Source: Thermopolyspora flexuosa
GTDB lineage: Bacteria; Actinomycetota; Actinomycetes; Streptosporangiales; Streptosporangiaceae
Direction: 5' to 3'
NCBI RefSeq assembly: GCF_006716785.1
Contig: NZ_VFPQ01000002.1
Span: 248,001 to 312,000 of the forward strand
Length of the DNA stretch: 64,000 bases
The notes beneath the pieces were generated by a model. That model saw only the letters and a program-made list of their open reading frames with translations, did no database searches and was not told where the DNA came from. Every line of letters begins with the position of its first letter. Within the stretch, counting starts at the first letter, position 1. Both the position numbers and the translations under genes were made by a program. This document shows positions 25,201 through 32,275 of this stretch, in pieces.

Positions 25201-25387
25201 CACCCTCCCCCCAGACCCCGTCGATGATCTCCTCGGGAGTGACCACGCGACCCGCGCGGATCAGCAGCATCGCGAGGATCGAGCGCTGCAGCGGGGTGCC
25301 CAGATCGAGCTCCTGGCCGTCACGCCAGGCCCGGACCGGCCCGAGAATGGCGAAACGCAGCCCATCTCCCCCACCCTGACCAGCCAT
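22277..25387 (-). CDS. AfsR/SARP-family regulator with NB-ARC and TPR domains
   Basis: The 1,036-residue protein starts at ATG 25387. Residues 8-100 are the OmpR-type winged helix (RSILAMLLIRAGRVV, LRTYVSRLR). Residues 105-250 are the bacterial transcriptional activator domain. A Pro/Ala linker (255-340) is followed by an NB-ARC STAND ATPase with P-loop GIGGVGKTT (K376) and LVLLDNARD as Walker B. After it, residues about 700-1030 hold seven or more TPR-like helices. AfsR-type regulators activate secondary metabolism or development after phosphorylation and nucleotide binding. A -10-like TATGAT lies at 25426-25431. No biosynthetic cluster adjoins it. Confidence 0.95.
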   Translation of the reverse strand: MAGQGGGDGLRFAILGPVRAWRDGQELDLGTPLQRSILAMLLIRAGRVVTPEEIIDGVWGEGAPPRALGALRTYVSRLRGVLEPGRSPRSRPQLLTSVGRGYALRLAEGALDLAEFERLVTDAESWRRDGRLAEAAETLRTALGLWAGEPLTGAVGPFAENQRERLAERRMTVVENLVDLDLGLGRHADLVAELRALTGEHPLRERLRAQLMLAYYRCGRQAEALNVFTETRRVLVEELGVEPGPELATLHRRILAGDPTLMAPSRAQVPDPRTPADGAQEGTPDDAQDGGNEAASPAARSDGPAVPDAPSAPATAHQVAPARTAEPPRPAQLPPAVADFTGRKKLVNRLCALLTDPATPEAVPIAAISGIGGVGKTTLAVHVAHLVQDRFPDGQLYADLRGYGEDPIAPETVLAAFLRGLGVPMDVIPEGTAERAALYRSLLADRRILVLLDNARDAEQVTPLLPGAPGCAAIVTGRVKFADLPAARLVDLDVMEPDEALDLFAAVAGPDRVAAERAAAMDVVAACGFLPLAVRIVAARLAARPAWTIASIVPRLADERRRLDELRVGNLAVSATFALGYGQLDERQARAFRLLSLPSGPAISVLAAAAMLGHDPVETEHVLESLVDASLLEAPAPGRYRFHDLLKLFARRQAERTEDVAETARALRRLLDFYLASAQAAHRLAYEGSLMADRLSKPAVPGRTFSSADEAVAWLAVEGEDMFAAIGQAVGEPGDGPVPLLTAADLLVAMEPLLETGTYAREFDRRARAVLAAARAAGDAASELRCRYVLARVRFGANRLDEAEQEFRRALDLTEATGDPVLTGEILNGLGVVAGRKRRHEEALDWFDAALKVYRSTGVPAGEALVLSYSARDHLGLGNPEAAIAAAERGLAIFTELGSGAGMARARYHLGIVLSRVGRFTEAVVHHAECLEFFRASRQRVWEQRVCCRLAETFVAAGRHADAARHAEQALAVSREIAHPYGEAQSLAVLGKALAGLGRTERSAECLRAAHDIFRRLGAPEADDLRPLLERNGVGS

Positions 25388-26261
25388 TCTCTGTTTTCTC
25401 CGCCCCTGGTGCTGATTTTCACCGCATCATAGATCCCCGTATTGCGCGCGCCCTAGACACGGAGGATAACGCTGGCCGAAGTGTTGATTCGCCATTGATC
25501 AGGTTTCACCCGGCATCGGGGATTCTTGATGGCGAGCGCGCGTGGTCTCCACGGGGGCGGCCACGCCGAGATGATATTCGCGGCCCGCTCGTTTCCGGGT
25601 CGATAGGCCGGTCCCGCGGCGCACGATTCCCGGTGGGATGCGCCCGGCGCCGTGCCGCGTGCAGACCGTACCCGGTCTCGTCCTCCGCGGTGCCCAGGGG
25701 GCCGCGGAGGACCTTGCGCCGCCCCGGCGGCCTCCCGCGGGGCCGGCGACGGCGGGCCGCGCACCGCCGTCCCTCCCGAACCGGCCACACCATCCTTCAC
25801 CTGCGCGTTCGTGCCGTTCGTCGACCCGCGTGCCGGGCCGTTGCGCCGGGGGTGTAGCGTGGCCCGCGCCGATCGGGGTCCGCGTCCCGGCAGGCGGTGC
25901 GCGCCCGCGGTGCGCGTGCGCCGCCGTGGCCCGGTGCCGGTCGAACCGGCCCGGTGACCGCACCGGGCGCATGGAGATCGATTCCGCCGTGCCGTACTCC
26001 GCGACGTGGGACGTTGGAACCCGGATGCGCAATGCGAAGCGGTGGCCTATGGCGGCATTGTCGGACTTGTCCTGTAGGTGAAAATCCCGCTAGCCAGTTG
26101 CGATCGGTCTGCATACGCGACTTCAGCGGTCTGTAAGCGGAGCCCGGTCGGATGCAAGCGGTATGCAGGCGGCGCCGGTTTCACTAACGGTGCGAGCTCG
26201 TCCGGAAGGAAGACGACTCGCACCTCGCTCCCCGCAGCCTCGTCAAAACGGAGGGAATGTC
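25388..26261. other. 874-bp region without a convincing gene
   Basis: The region lies between the divergent SARP gene and a secreted-protein gene. Several long frames exist on both strands, but all are Arg/Pro/Gly-rich, lack ribosome-binding sites and codon bias, and look like GC-rich artefacts. It holds the SARP promoter (-10 TATGAT, 25426-25431) at the left and the CGGTNNG heptamers (26105-26165) at the right. The length is unusual here, and a small RNA could be present. Confidence 0.55.
26105..26165 (+). repeat. CGGTNNG heptamer repeats upstream of a secreted-protein gene
   Basis: CGGTCTG starts at 26105 and again at 26127 (22 bp, two helical turns). CGGTCGG starts at 26145 and CGGTATG at 26159 (32 bp after the second copy). 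SARP proteins bind heptamer direct repeats in register with the helix. The repeats end about 97 bp before the secreted-protein ATG, facing away from the SARP gene. Confidence 0.4.
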
Positions 26262-26771
26262 ATGCGCCGCTCGATCAGCACCCTGCTCGGTGTGACCGCC
26301 GCCGCCGGTATCGTCGCCTTCGGCGTCCCGGCCCTCGCCTCGCCGGCCGCGGCCTCCACCGCCTCGCCCGACCCGCGGGCCGCCCTGACCGACGACGTCG
26401 ACCGCTGGGGCCCGATCTTCGCCAGAAACCGTCTGGCGAGCGCCAGAGGCCTGGTGGCGGACCGGTGGTTCGGGGTCCGCAGAAACACGGTGCGGGTGTC
26501 CGGTCAGCTCACCGACCTCGACTTCCGCACCTTCCGCCGGGGCGGTAAGTGCGCCTACGTCAACTTCGACATGCGTCGCCTGGGCGCGCCGCGCTTCGCC
26601 TTCTTCGAGGGCCCGACCTACACCTGGTGCGGCGCCGACAAGGCCCCGCGCTCCTTCTCCTTCGCCCGGAACAACATCAGCGGCGTCCGGGCCACGGTCT
26701 GCCAGGTCGACCGCTTCGGCGGCCGTCCGATCGCCTGCCGGACGCAGGTCATCTACGACGCCCGGCGATAG
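26262..26771 (+). CDS. Small secreted protein, unknown function
   Basis: The 169-residue protein starts at ATG 26262 after GGAGGGA. Residues 1-33 form a signal peptide (RRSISTLLGVTAAAGIVAFG) with an AAS cleavage site. The mature part has four cysteines (GKCAYVNFD, YTWCGAD, TVCQVDR and IACRTQV), enough for two disulfides. It is rich in Phe, Arg and Tyr and is probably a beta-sheet fold. I do not recognise the family. It stands alone, divergent from the SARP gene across 874 bp, and may be one of its targets. Confidence 0.7.
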   Translation: MRRSISTLLGVTAAAGIVAFGVPALASPAAASTASPDPRAALTDDVDRWGPIFARNRLASARGLVADRWFGVRRNTVRVSGQLTDLDFRTFRRGGKCAYVNFDMRRLGAPRFAFFEGPTYTWCGADKAPRSFSFARNNISGVRATVCQVDRFGGRPIACRTQVIYDARR

Positions 26772-26868
26772 TTTCCACACCGCGCCGCGCGGCGCGTCCG
26801 GCCCCGCCCGGACGTGACCGCGCGGCCCACTCCTCGGCCTTCCTGAGCAACACCCACACCCACACCAC

Positions 26869-26904
26869 GACGGCCCGCCCGGATCGGCATCCGGGCGGGC
26901 CGTC
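26869..26904. terminator. Bidirectional terminator, 16-bp stem
   Basis: GACGGCCCGCCCGGAT (26869-26884) and ATCCGGGCGGGCCGTC (26889-26904) pair perfectly around a CGGC loop. It sits between the convergent secreted-protein and aminotransferase genes. Confidence 0.85.
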
Positions 26905-26988
26905 CGGCGTTCCGGGCCACGTGGTGTCCCGCCGGCGCGACCGGGTACGGCACGCGGCATCGGCGGCCGTGCCGCGCAGGGGACCGGG

Positions 26989-28263
26989 TCAGAGCGAGGT
27001 GTGGGCGAGCGACCGGGCGGCCGGGCCGACGTCGTTGCCGGTGATGCCGGCGAGCGCCTCGGCGAGGTGGTCGAGCGCCTCGGCGATCCACGGCAGGCGC
27101 AGCGGGTCCGCGGCGTCCAGGGCGGCCAGCCGCTGCTCCTCGGTCTCGCCGTACATCATGCTCGTCGCCACCCGCACCCGCAGCGCCCGCGGGTCGTCGC
27201 CGAACGCGCTGCCGGGGAGCACGCCCACGCCGTACCGGTCGAGCAGCGCCGCGGCGAACTCGTCCGAGGTGGCGAACTCGGTGAGGAAGCCGAAGTCGGG
27301 GTAGAGGTAGAAGCCGCCCTGCGGCATGTGCAGGGCCGCCCCGGCGGCGAGGAACCGCTCGGCCACCGCCCGCACCACGGTGGCGTGCAGCCGCCTGCTG
27401 TCGGCGATCCGGGCGACGAGCTCGACCGGCTCGGAGAAGGCGTAGGCGGCCGCGTGCTGGATGGGCGCCGCCGGGCTCGACCAGATCTCGCTCGCGATGG
27501 CGAGCATGCTCGCGCGCAGGTCGTGGGCGTCGTCGGGGAGCCGGGCCACGCCGATGCGCCAGCCGCCCAGGGCGAGGCTCTTGCTCAGCCCGGTCGTGAT
27601 CACGGTGCGCTCGGGGGCGAGGGCGGCGGGGCTCGGGCACCGGTTGAGGGGGTTGTGCACGAGGTCGCCGTAGATCTCGTCGGAGATGATCGTCAGGTCG
27701 AGCTCGCGGGCCACCTCGACCAGCCCGTGCACGGTCTCCGGCCGGGGGAGCAGCCCGGTGGGGTTGTCGGGCAGGGTGACGAGCAGCGAGCGGACGTCGC
27801 GGCCGCGGGCGCGGGCCTCGCGCACCGCGTCGGCCACGAGCCCGGGGTCGGGCACCCCGCCCTCACCGGGCGGTGGCGGCAGCAACAGCGGACGCACCCC
27901 GATCAGCTCGGCCTGCGCGGCGTAGCTCACCCAGCTCGGCCGCGGCAGCACGATGTCCCCGCCGATCGCCATGAGGAGGGCGTACAGCAACGGCTTGCTG
28001 CCGGGGCCGCAGATCACCAGCTCCGGGTCGGTCGGCAGGCCGCGGCGCGCCCAGTAGCCCGCCGCCGCCTCGCGCAGCTTCGCCGTACCCGCGACCGGGC
28101 CGTAGCCGTTCTGCGCGGAGGACGCCTCCAGGCGCTCCCGTAACGAGGGGTGGACCGGAAGTCCTGCCTCCCCGAACGCCATGTGGAGCACCCGCTCTCC
28201 CGCCATACGCCGACGAGCTATCTCCTCATTTGCCGCCAAGGTGGCAGAAAGCGTCACGTTCAT
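26989..28263 (-). CDS. Pyridoxal phosphate-dependent aminotransferase (class I/II)
   Basis: The 424-residue protein starts at ATG 28263 (MNVTLSATLAANEEI). Fold-type I aminotransferase motifs are GYGPVAGTAKLREAAAGYW, VTLPDNPTGLLP (substrate Asn), ISDEIYGDLVH (Asp-x-x-Tyr), and the PLP lysine in GLSKSLALGG (K228), followed by WRIGVARLP. The substrate is not obvious; aspartate, aromatic or valine-type enzymes all fit. A LysR gene is divergent with 94 bp between, and LysR proteins usually regulate the adjacent divergent gene. The longer upstream frame runs into the LysR promoter and is not used. Confidence 0.9.
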   Translation of the reverse strand: MNVTLSATLAANEEIARRRMAGERVLHMAFGEAGLPVHPSLRERLEASSAQNGYGPVAGTAKLREAAAGYWARRGLPTDPELVICGPGSKPLLYALLMAIGGDIVLPRPSWVSYAAQAELIGVRPLLLPPPPGEGGVPDPGLVADAVREARARGRDVRSLLVTLPDNPTGLLPRPETVHGLVEVARELDLTIISDEIYGDLVHNPLNRCPSPAALAPERTVITTGLSKSLALGGWRIGVARLPDDAHDLRASMLAIASEIWSSPAAPIQHAAAYAFSEPVELVARIADSRRLHATVVRAVAERFLAAGAALHMPQGGFYLYPDFGFLTEFATSDEFAAALLDRYGVGVLPGSAFGDDPRALRVRVATSMMYGETEEQRLAALDAADPLRLPWIAEALDHLAEALAGITGNDVGPAARSLAHTSL

Positions 28264-28284
28264 GGACAAACCCTTCGTGTGCTC

Positions 28285-28295
28285 GGAACCGTTCC
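28285..28295. promoter_or_regulatory. GGAAC-C-GTTCC inverted repeat
   Basis: Perfect 5-bp arms around one base, in the 94-bp divergent space between the aminotransferase and LysR genes. It could be the LysR regulator's site, although it does not have the classic T-N11-A spacing. Confidence 0.35.
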
Positions 28296-28357
28296 CAGGG
28301 TGCGTCGGCGTAGGCGTAAGTACAAGCGAGGGTTGCCGGGGGTGGGCATAAGATTTA

Positions 28358-29320
28358 GTGATGCTAGATATCCGGCGCCTGGCCCTGATCTGTGAATTCG
28401 CCCGTAGGGGGAGCATTGCGGCGACGGCGGCCGCGTTGGGTTACACGCCGAGTGCGGTTTCCCAACAGCTCGCCACGCTGGAGCGTGAGGCGGGCACCGC
28501 GTTGCTCGACCGGACCTCGCGCAGCGCGGAGCTCACCGACGCCGGCCGCCGGCTCGTCGCGCACGCCGAGCGCATCCTCGCCATGGTCGAGGAGGCCGAG
28601 GCGGACCTGTCCGCGCACGCCGCCACGCCGCGGGGGCGGGTGGTGGTCACCGCCTTCCCCACGGCCGCCGTGGCGTTCGCCCCGGCGCTCGCCCGCTCGC
28701 TGCGGCGGCACAGGGAGCTCACCCTGCGGCTGCGGCAGAGCCGCTCCGGCCGCGGGCTGCGCGAGGTGCAGTCCGGCGAGGTGGACATCGCGCTCGTGGA
28801 CGACTGGTACGGCCGCGCCCGCGGCTACGACAACCTGCAGGTGTTCCCGCTGCTGCGGGACCCGCTCGTGCTCGTGGTGCCCCGTAGGCACCCGATGGCC
28901 GACCCGGCGGTGCCGGTCGACCTGAAGGCGCTGCGGGACGAGCCGTGGATGGCGACCCCGGAGGGCGAGCCCTCCCGGCTCGCCGTGGACCGGCTGCTCG
29001 CCGACGTGGGCGGGGCCCAGCCGGTGGCGTGGGAGTTCGAGGGGCTCGGCACGATCCTCGGCCTGGTGGCGAAGGGGGTCGGCATCGCCGCGGTGCCCTC
29101 GCTCGCCCTCGCCGCCGGGGTGCGCGGCATCGCGGTACGGCGGCTGCCCGGCGACCCGCCCGCCCGCGAGGTGCACGCGGTGGTGCGGCCGTCGAGCACC
29201 CACCGGCCGTCGGTCGCCGCCACGCTGCGGGCGATCCACGTGGCCGCGCGGTACATCGCCGCGGATCTGGAACCCGTGCAGTCCCTGCTGCCGCGGGATG
29301 GGGCACGATCGGCGGGGTAG
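28358..29320 (+). CDS. LysR-family transcriptional regulator
   Basis: The 320-residue protein has the LysR winged helix at residues 1-62 (FARRGSIAATAAALGYTPSAVSQQLATLE) and a periplasmic-binding-like effector domain (about 90-300, with VVTAFPTAAVAFAPAL and GLGTILGLVAKGVGIAAVPSL). GTG 28358 and ATG 28361 are adjacent possible starts. A -10-like TAAGAT (28348-28353) ends 5-8 bp before them, suggesting a leaderless transcript. It probably controls the divergent aminotransferase. The inducer is unknown. Confidence 0.9.
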   Translation: MMLDIRRLALICEFARRGSIAATAAALGYTPSAVSQQLATLEREAGTALLDRTSRSAELTDAGRRLVAHAERILAMVEEAEADLSAHAATPRGRVVVTAFPTAAVAFAPALARSLRRHRELTLRLRQSRSGRGLREVQSGEVDIALVDDWYGRARGYDNLQVFPLLRDPLVLVVPRRHPMADPAVPVDLKALRDEPWMATPEGEPSRLAVDRLLADVGGAQPVAWEFEGLGTILGLVAKGVGIAAVPSLALAAGVRGIAVRRLPGDPPAREVHAVVRPSSTHRPSVAATLRAIHVAARYIAADLEPVQSLLPRDGARSAG

Positions 29321-29370
29321 GTCCCCCCTTGCGTCATGACGACGCCAGGCCCCCGTCAAGGAGGATCCCC

Positions 29371-30144
29371 GTGCCGACATCGGTTCCCCGTCGCTTCGAG
29401 GGCAGGTACGCGCTGGTCACCGGAGCCGCGCAGGGCATCGGCGCCGCCACCGCGCGGCGGCTCGCCGCCGAGGGCGCCGCGGTCGCGGTGGTGGACCTCG
29501 ACGCCGGCCGCTGCGGCCCGGTCGTGGACGAGATCAAACAGGCCGGCGGCGAGGCGATCGCGCTCGCCTGCGACGTGTCCGACGCCGCCCAGGTGGAGGC
29601 CATGGTCGACGCGGCCGTCGCCGCCTTCGGCCGTATCGACGTGCTCGTGAACAACGCCGGGATCACCCGCGACAACCTGCTGTTCAAGATGTCCGAGGAG
29701 GACTGGGACCGGGTCGTCGACGTCAACCTCAAGAGCGTCTTCCTGGTCTCCAGGGCGGTGCAGCGCCACATGGTCGCCCAGCGGTACGGCGCGATCGTCA
29801 ACCTGTCGAGCCGTTCCGCGCTCGGCAACCGTGGCCAGGCGAACTACTCGGCGGCGAAGGCCGGGATCCAGGGCCTCACCGCCACGATGGCGATCGAGCT
29901 CGGCCCGTTCGGCATCCGGGTGAACGCCGTCGCCCCCGGCTACATCGTCACCGCGATGACCGAGGCCACGGCGGTCCGGGTCGGGGTCACCCCCGAGGAC
30001 CACCAGGCGGCCGCCGCGGCGAACACCCCGCTGCGCCGCGTCGGCCGGCCGGAGGAGGTCGCGGCCGTGGTGGCGTTCCTCGCCTCCGACGACGCCTCGT
30101 ACGTCAGCGGCCAGACCCTCTACGTCAACGGGGGCGCCCGCTAG
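29371..30144 (+). CDS. SDR-family oxidoreductase (FabG-like)
   Basis: The 257-residue protein starts at GTG 29371, 6 bp after the strong ribosome-binding site AAGGAGG (29358-29364). It has the NAD(P)-binding TGAAQGIGAATARRLA, NNAG in LVNNAGITRDNLLF, and the catalytic triad S146, Y159, K163 (NLSSRSALGNRGQANYSAAK). The C-terminal VNAVAPGYIVTAMT and SYVSGQTLYVNGG are FabG-like. It would reduce a 3-oxoacyl-thioester or an alcohol/ketone with NADPH. No acyl-carrier or other fatty-acid gene is near, so the substrate is open. Confidence 0.9.
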   Translation: MPTSVPRRFEGRYALVTGAAQGIGAATARRLAAEGAAVAVVDLDAGRCGPVVDEIKQAGGEAIALACDVSDAAQVEAMVDAAVAAFGRIDVLVNNAGITRDNLLFKMSEEDWDRVVDVNLKSVFLVSRAVQRHMVAQRYGAIVNLSSRSALGNRGQANYSAAKAGIQGLTATMAIELGPFGIRVNAVAPGYIVTAMTEATAVRVGVTPEDHQAAAAANTPLRRVGRPEEVAAVVAFLASDDASYVSGQTLYVNGGAR

Positions 30145-30169
30145 GGCGGACGCGCCCGGAGCGGCGAAA

Positions 30170-30198
30170 CGGGCGGACCGGCTCGGCCGGCCCGCCCG
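30170..30198. terminator. Terminator hairpin between convergent genes
   Basis: CGGGCGGaCCGG (30170-30181) pairs with CCGGcCCGCCCG (30187-30198), with one A/C mismatch, between the FabG-like gene and the SCO5389-family gene. Confidence 0.6.
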
Positions 30199-30217
30199 CT
30201 CGCGTCGTCCGGTGCGC

Positions 30218-30604
30218 TCAGCAGTCGACCAGCTCGGGCTTCTGGTTGAGGATCTGCGCGCGCGGGGTGATGAACTCGGCGTACGCCTCGGTCGCGGTGG
30301 GCGCGAACACGGCGACCCGGTGGCAGTTCTGGAAGGCGAGCCGCACGCCGAAGTGGCGCTCCAGCGCGCCGCGCATGGCGTCGCTCGCCATGCAGCGCAG
30401 CAGCTGGCCGCGGGCGGCCTCGTCCGGCGGCGGGACCTGGTTGTCGGCGAAGTCGGCGCCGGTCCGGTTACGCTCCTCGACGAGCCCGCTGATCAGCGAC
30501 CAGGCGTACGGCAGGGAGTCGCGGATGCAGGCGACGAACGCCTCGTCGTCCACCTCCCCGGCCTGGGCCTGGTCGAGCAGATCGTTGGGAACGGTCAGCG
30601 ACAT
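30218..30604 (-). CDS. SCO5389 family protein
   Basis: The 128-residue protein starts at ATG 30604 (MSLTVPNDLLDQAQAGEVDD). The conserved pattern is FVACIRDSLPYAWSLISGLVEE, RGQLLRCMASDAMRGALERHFGVRLAFQNCHRVAVF and a C-terminal ITPRAQILNQKPELVDC. It is a small protein conserved throughout Streptomyces and relatives, with no known activity. C73, C98 and the last residue are cysteines. The ATPase gene lies 215 bp upstream on the same strand. In this family gene order is not fixed, so linkage is suggestive only. Confidence 0.85.
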   Translation of the reverse strand: MSLTVPNDLLDQAQAGEVDDEAFVACIRDSLPYAWSLISGLVEERNRTGADFADNQVPPPDEAARGQLLRCMASDAMRGALERHFGVRLAFQNCHRVAVFAPTATEAYAEFITPRAQILNQKPELVDC

Positions 30605-30818
30605 GTGCGTGCTCCTCTCGCATCGACATGACGGGCGGATGTGCCTCGGGAGCTGATCAACCGGTGGCGGGGCAACCGCTTCGACGCTAGGCCGATCAGC
30701 CGATCGGCATCCAGCCACCGGGAGGCGACACTCGCCGGACGCGAAGGCGAGATCAGATCTGTCTTGCGCGCGGCTCGCGTACCGGCTAACGCCGCCACCG
30801 CGTGGCCGGATCGCCGGG

Positions 30819-31772
30819 TCACGCGGGCGATCCCGCGGCGACCGGGCCGAAGACGAAGTCCGGGTCGATCTGGGCGCGCAGGTCCTCGCCGACCGCCCGG
30901 TTCGCCCACGCCTCGGCGTTGCGCAGGTGGAACTCGATCGCCTGGCGGCCGAACTTCTCCCAGTCCTTGGGCTGCGCGTCGAGCCGGCGCAGCATCGTGG
31001 CGAGGGCCTCGCGGTTGACCGGCTCCAGGTCGTCGAGGGTGAACGGGCGGCCCTGCTCCATGCCGCGCACCGCGCGCGAGTGCTCCAGCCAGACGAGCAG
31101 GTCGTCGCCCACCTGGTCGCGCAGGAACGCGACGTCGCCGTCGTCCTGCACCTTGTTGCCCACGACCACGATCGGCACGTCGTAGTCGGCGGCGTACTCG
31201 CGGTACTGGCGGTAGACGCCGACGCCCTGCCGGGTGGGCTCGGCGACGAGGAACGTCAGGTCGAACCGCGTGAACAGGCCGGAGGCGAACGAGTCGGCGC
31301 CGGCCGTCATGTCGACGACCACGTACTCGCCCGGGCCGTCGACCAGGTGGTTGAGGTAGAGCTCGACCGCCCCGACCTTCGAGTGGTAGCAGGCGACCCC
31401 CAGGTCCTCCTCGGCGAACGGGCCGGTGACCATGAGCCGCAGCCCTTCGGCCTCGACGCTGAACTTGCCGAAGAACGGGTCGTCGACCCGCACCAGCCGG
31501 GAGCCCCGCCCCGGCGGGGTCGTCTTGACCATGGCCGCGGCCGAGCGGATGCGCGGGTTGTCGCCGCGCAGGTAGTCCTTGATCTCGGTCAGGTGAGCGC
31601 CGAGCGGCTCCGGCAGGCGGTCCTGCTCGAGCCCGAGCACGAGCCCGAGGTGCTGGTTGATGTCCGCGTCGATGGCGATCACCGTGCCGCCCTCGGCGGC
31701 GACGTACCTCGCGAACAGCGACGACAGCGTCGTCTTCCCGCTGCCGCCCTTGCCGACGAAGGCAACCCTCAC
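30819..31772 (-). CDS. MinD/CooC-like P-loop ATPase
   Basis: The 317-residue protein has the deviant Walker A GKGGSGKTTL (about residues 7-16), DADINQHLGLVLGL (switch region), VVVDMTAGADSFASGLF (Walker B-like) and VVVGNKVQDDGD for nucleotide specificity. The family of ParA/MinD/CooC ATPases moves or inserts cargo, including metal into carbonic oxide dehydrogenase or nitrogenase-like enzymes. There is no ParB or CODH gene here. GTG 31772 is the first codon of the conserved RVAFVGKGG. The inverted repeat at 31794-31808 lies just upstream. Confidence 0.88.
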   Translation of the reverse strand: MRVAFVGKGGSGKTTLSSLFARYVAAEGGTVIAIDADINQHLGLVLGLEQDRLPEPLGAHLTEIKDYLRGDNPRIRSAAAMVKTTPPGRGSRLVRVDDPFFGKFSVEAEGLRLMVTGPFAEEDLGVACYHSKVGAVELYLNHLVDGPGEYVVVDMTAGADSFASGLFTRFDLTFLVAEPTRQGVGVYRQYREYAADYDVPIVVVGNKVQDDGDVAFLRDQVGDDLLVWLEHSRAVRGMEQGRPFTLDDLEPVNREALATMLRRLDAQPKDWEKFGRQAIEFHLRNAEAWANRAVGEDLRAQIDPDFVFGPVAAGSPA

Positions 31773-32275
31773 GTCCCCGATCCAATCTGACGATGAAAAT
31801 CACTTTCACCTGACGCGACCCCATGATGCCACGCCACCGGCCCGCGCGTCCCCCGTTTCCGGCGTGTCGTAGGCCCGCTTTCGCCGTACGGCACGCCCAT
31901 CCACCTGCGAAAACGACAGTCGGGGATACGGCGGGCGAGAAGGATGAAACAGGCGACGAGTGGGCGTTCCCGTCACTCCGTCGGTGGCGTCGGGCGGGCC
32001 GGAGACCCGGTCGGCGAGCGGACGCGGCGGTGCCGGATCCGTGATCGCGGGGCCGCCGCCGAGGACGGGTTCGTGCGCGCCGCCCGTGCGAGGGGGTCAC
32101 GTTGCCGGGGCGCCGTCCCGCCTCGGCGGCATCCGAGCGGGCGGCAGGAGGGCGGTGCCGCCGGCGTCCTGGCGCGTCACCGGCGTACCGCGCACACGCT
32201 TACGCGGACCGTTCCGGCGCGGGACGGACACGGTCGGTCGCGCTCGCGGAGCCCGTGGGGCGAGTGGGTCGTGGC
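31773..32275. other. 503-bp region upstream of the ATPase gene
   Basis: I see no convincing gene. The segment holds the stop of the kinase gene at the right and the ATPase promoter at the left, with the TGAAA-N5-TTTCA repeat at 31794-31808. Frames in the rest are Arg/Gly/Ala-rich and lack start signals. Confidence 0.55.
31794..31808. promoter_or_regulatory. TGAAA-N5-TTTCA inverted repeat
   Basis: Perfect 5-bp arms with a 5-bp spacer, 22 bp upstream of the ATPase start. The AT content is high for this genome. A repressor binding here would cover the promoter. Confidence 0.4.

Noticed and set aside
25499-26032. 177-codon minus-strand frame in the 874-bp gap
   Set aside because: Composition is Arg/Gly/Pro/Ala with no domain, no ribosome-binding site, and overlapping equally long frames on the other strand.
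22277-26771. Antibiotic biosynthetic cluster around the SARP regulator
   Set aside because: No polyketide, peptide synthetase, terpene, RiPP or tailoring gene surrounds it; the FabG-like gene 3 kb away is not enough.
30819-31772. Plasmid or chromosome partition ParA
   Set aside because: There is no ParB gene and no parS-like repeat. The motifs fit the wider MinD/CooC group and the setting is chromosomal.
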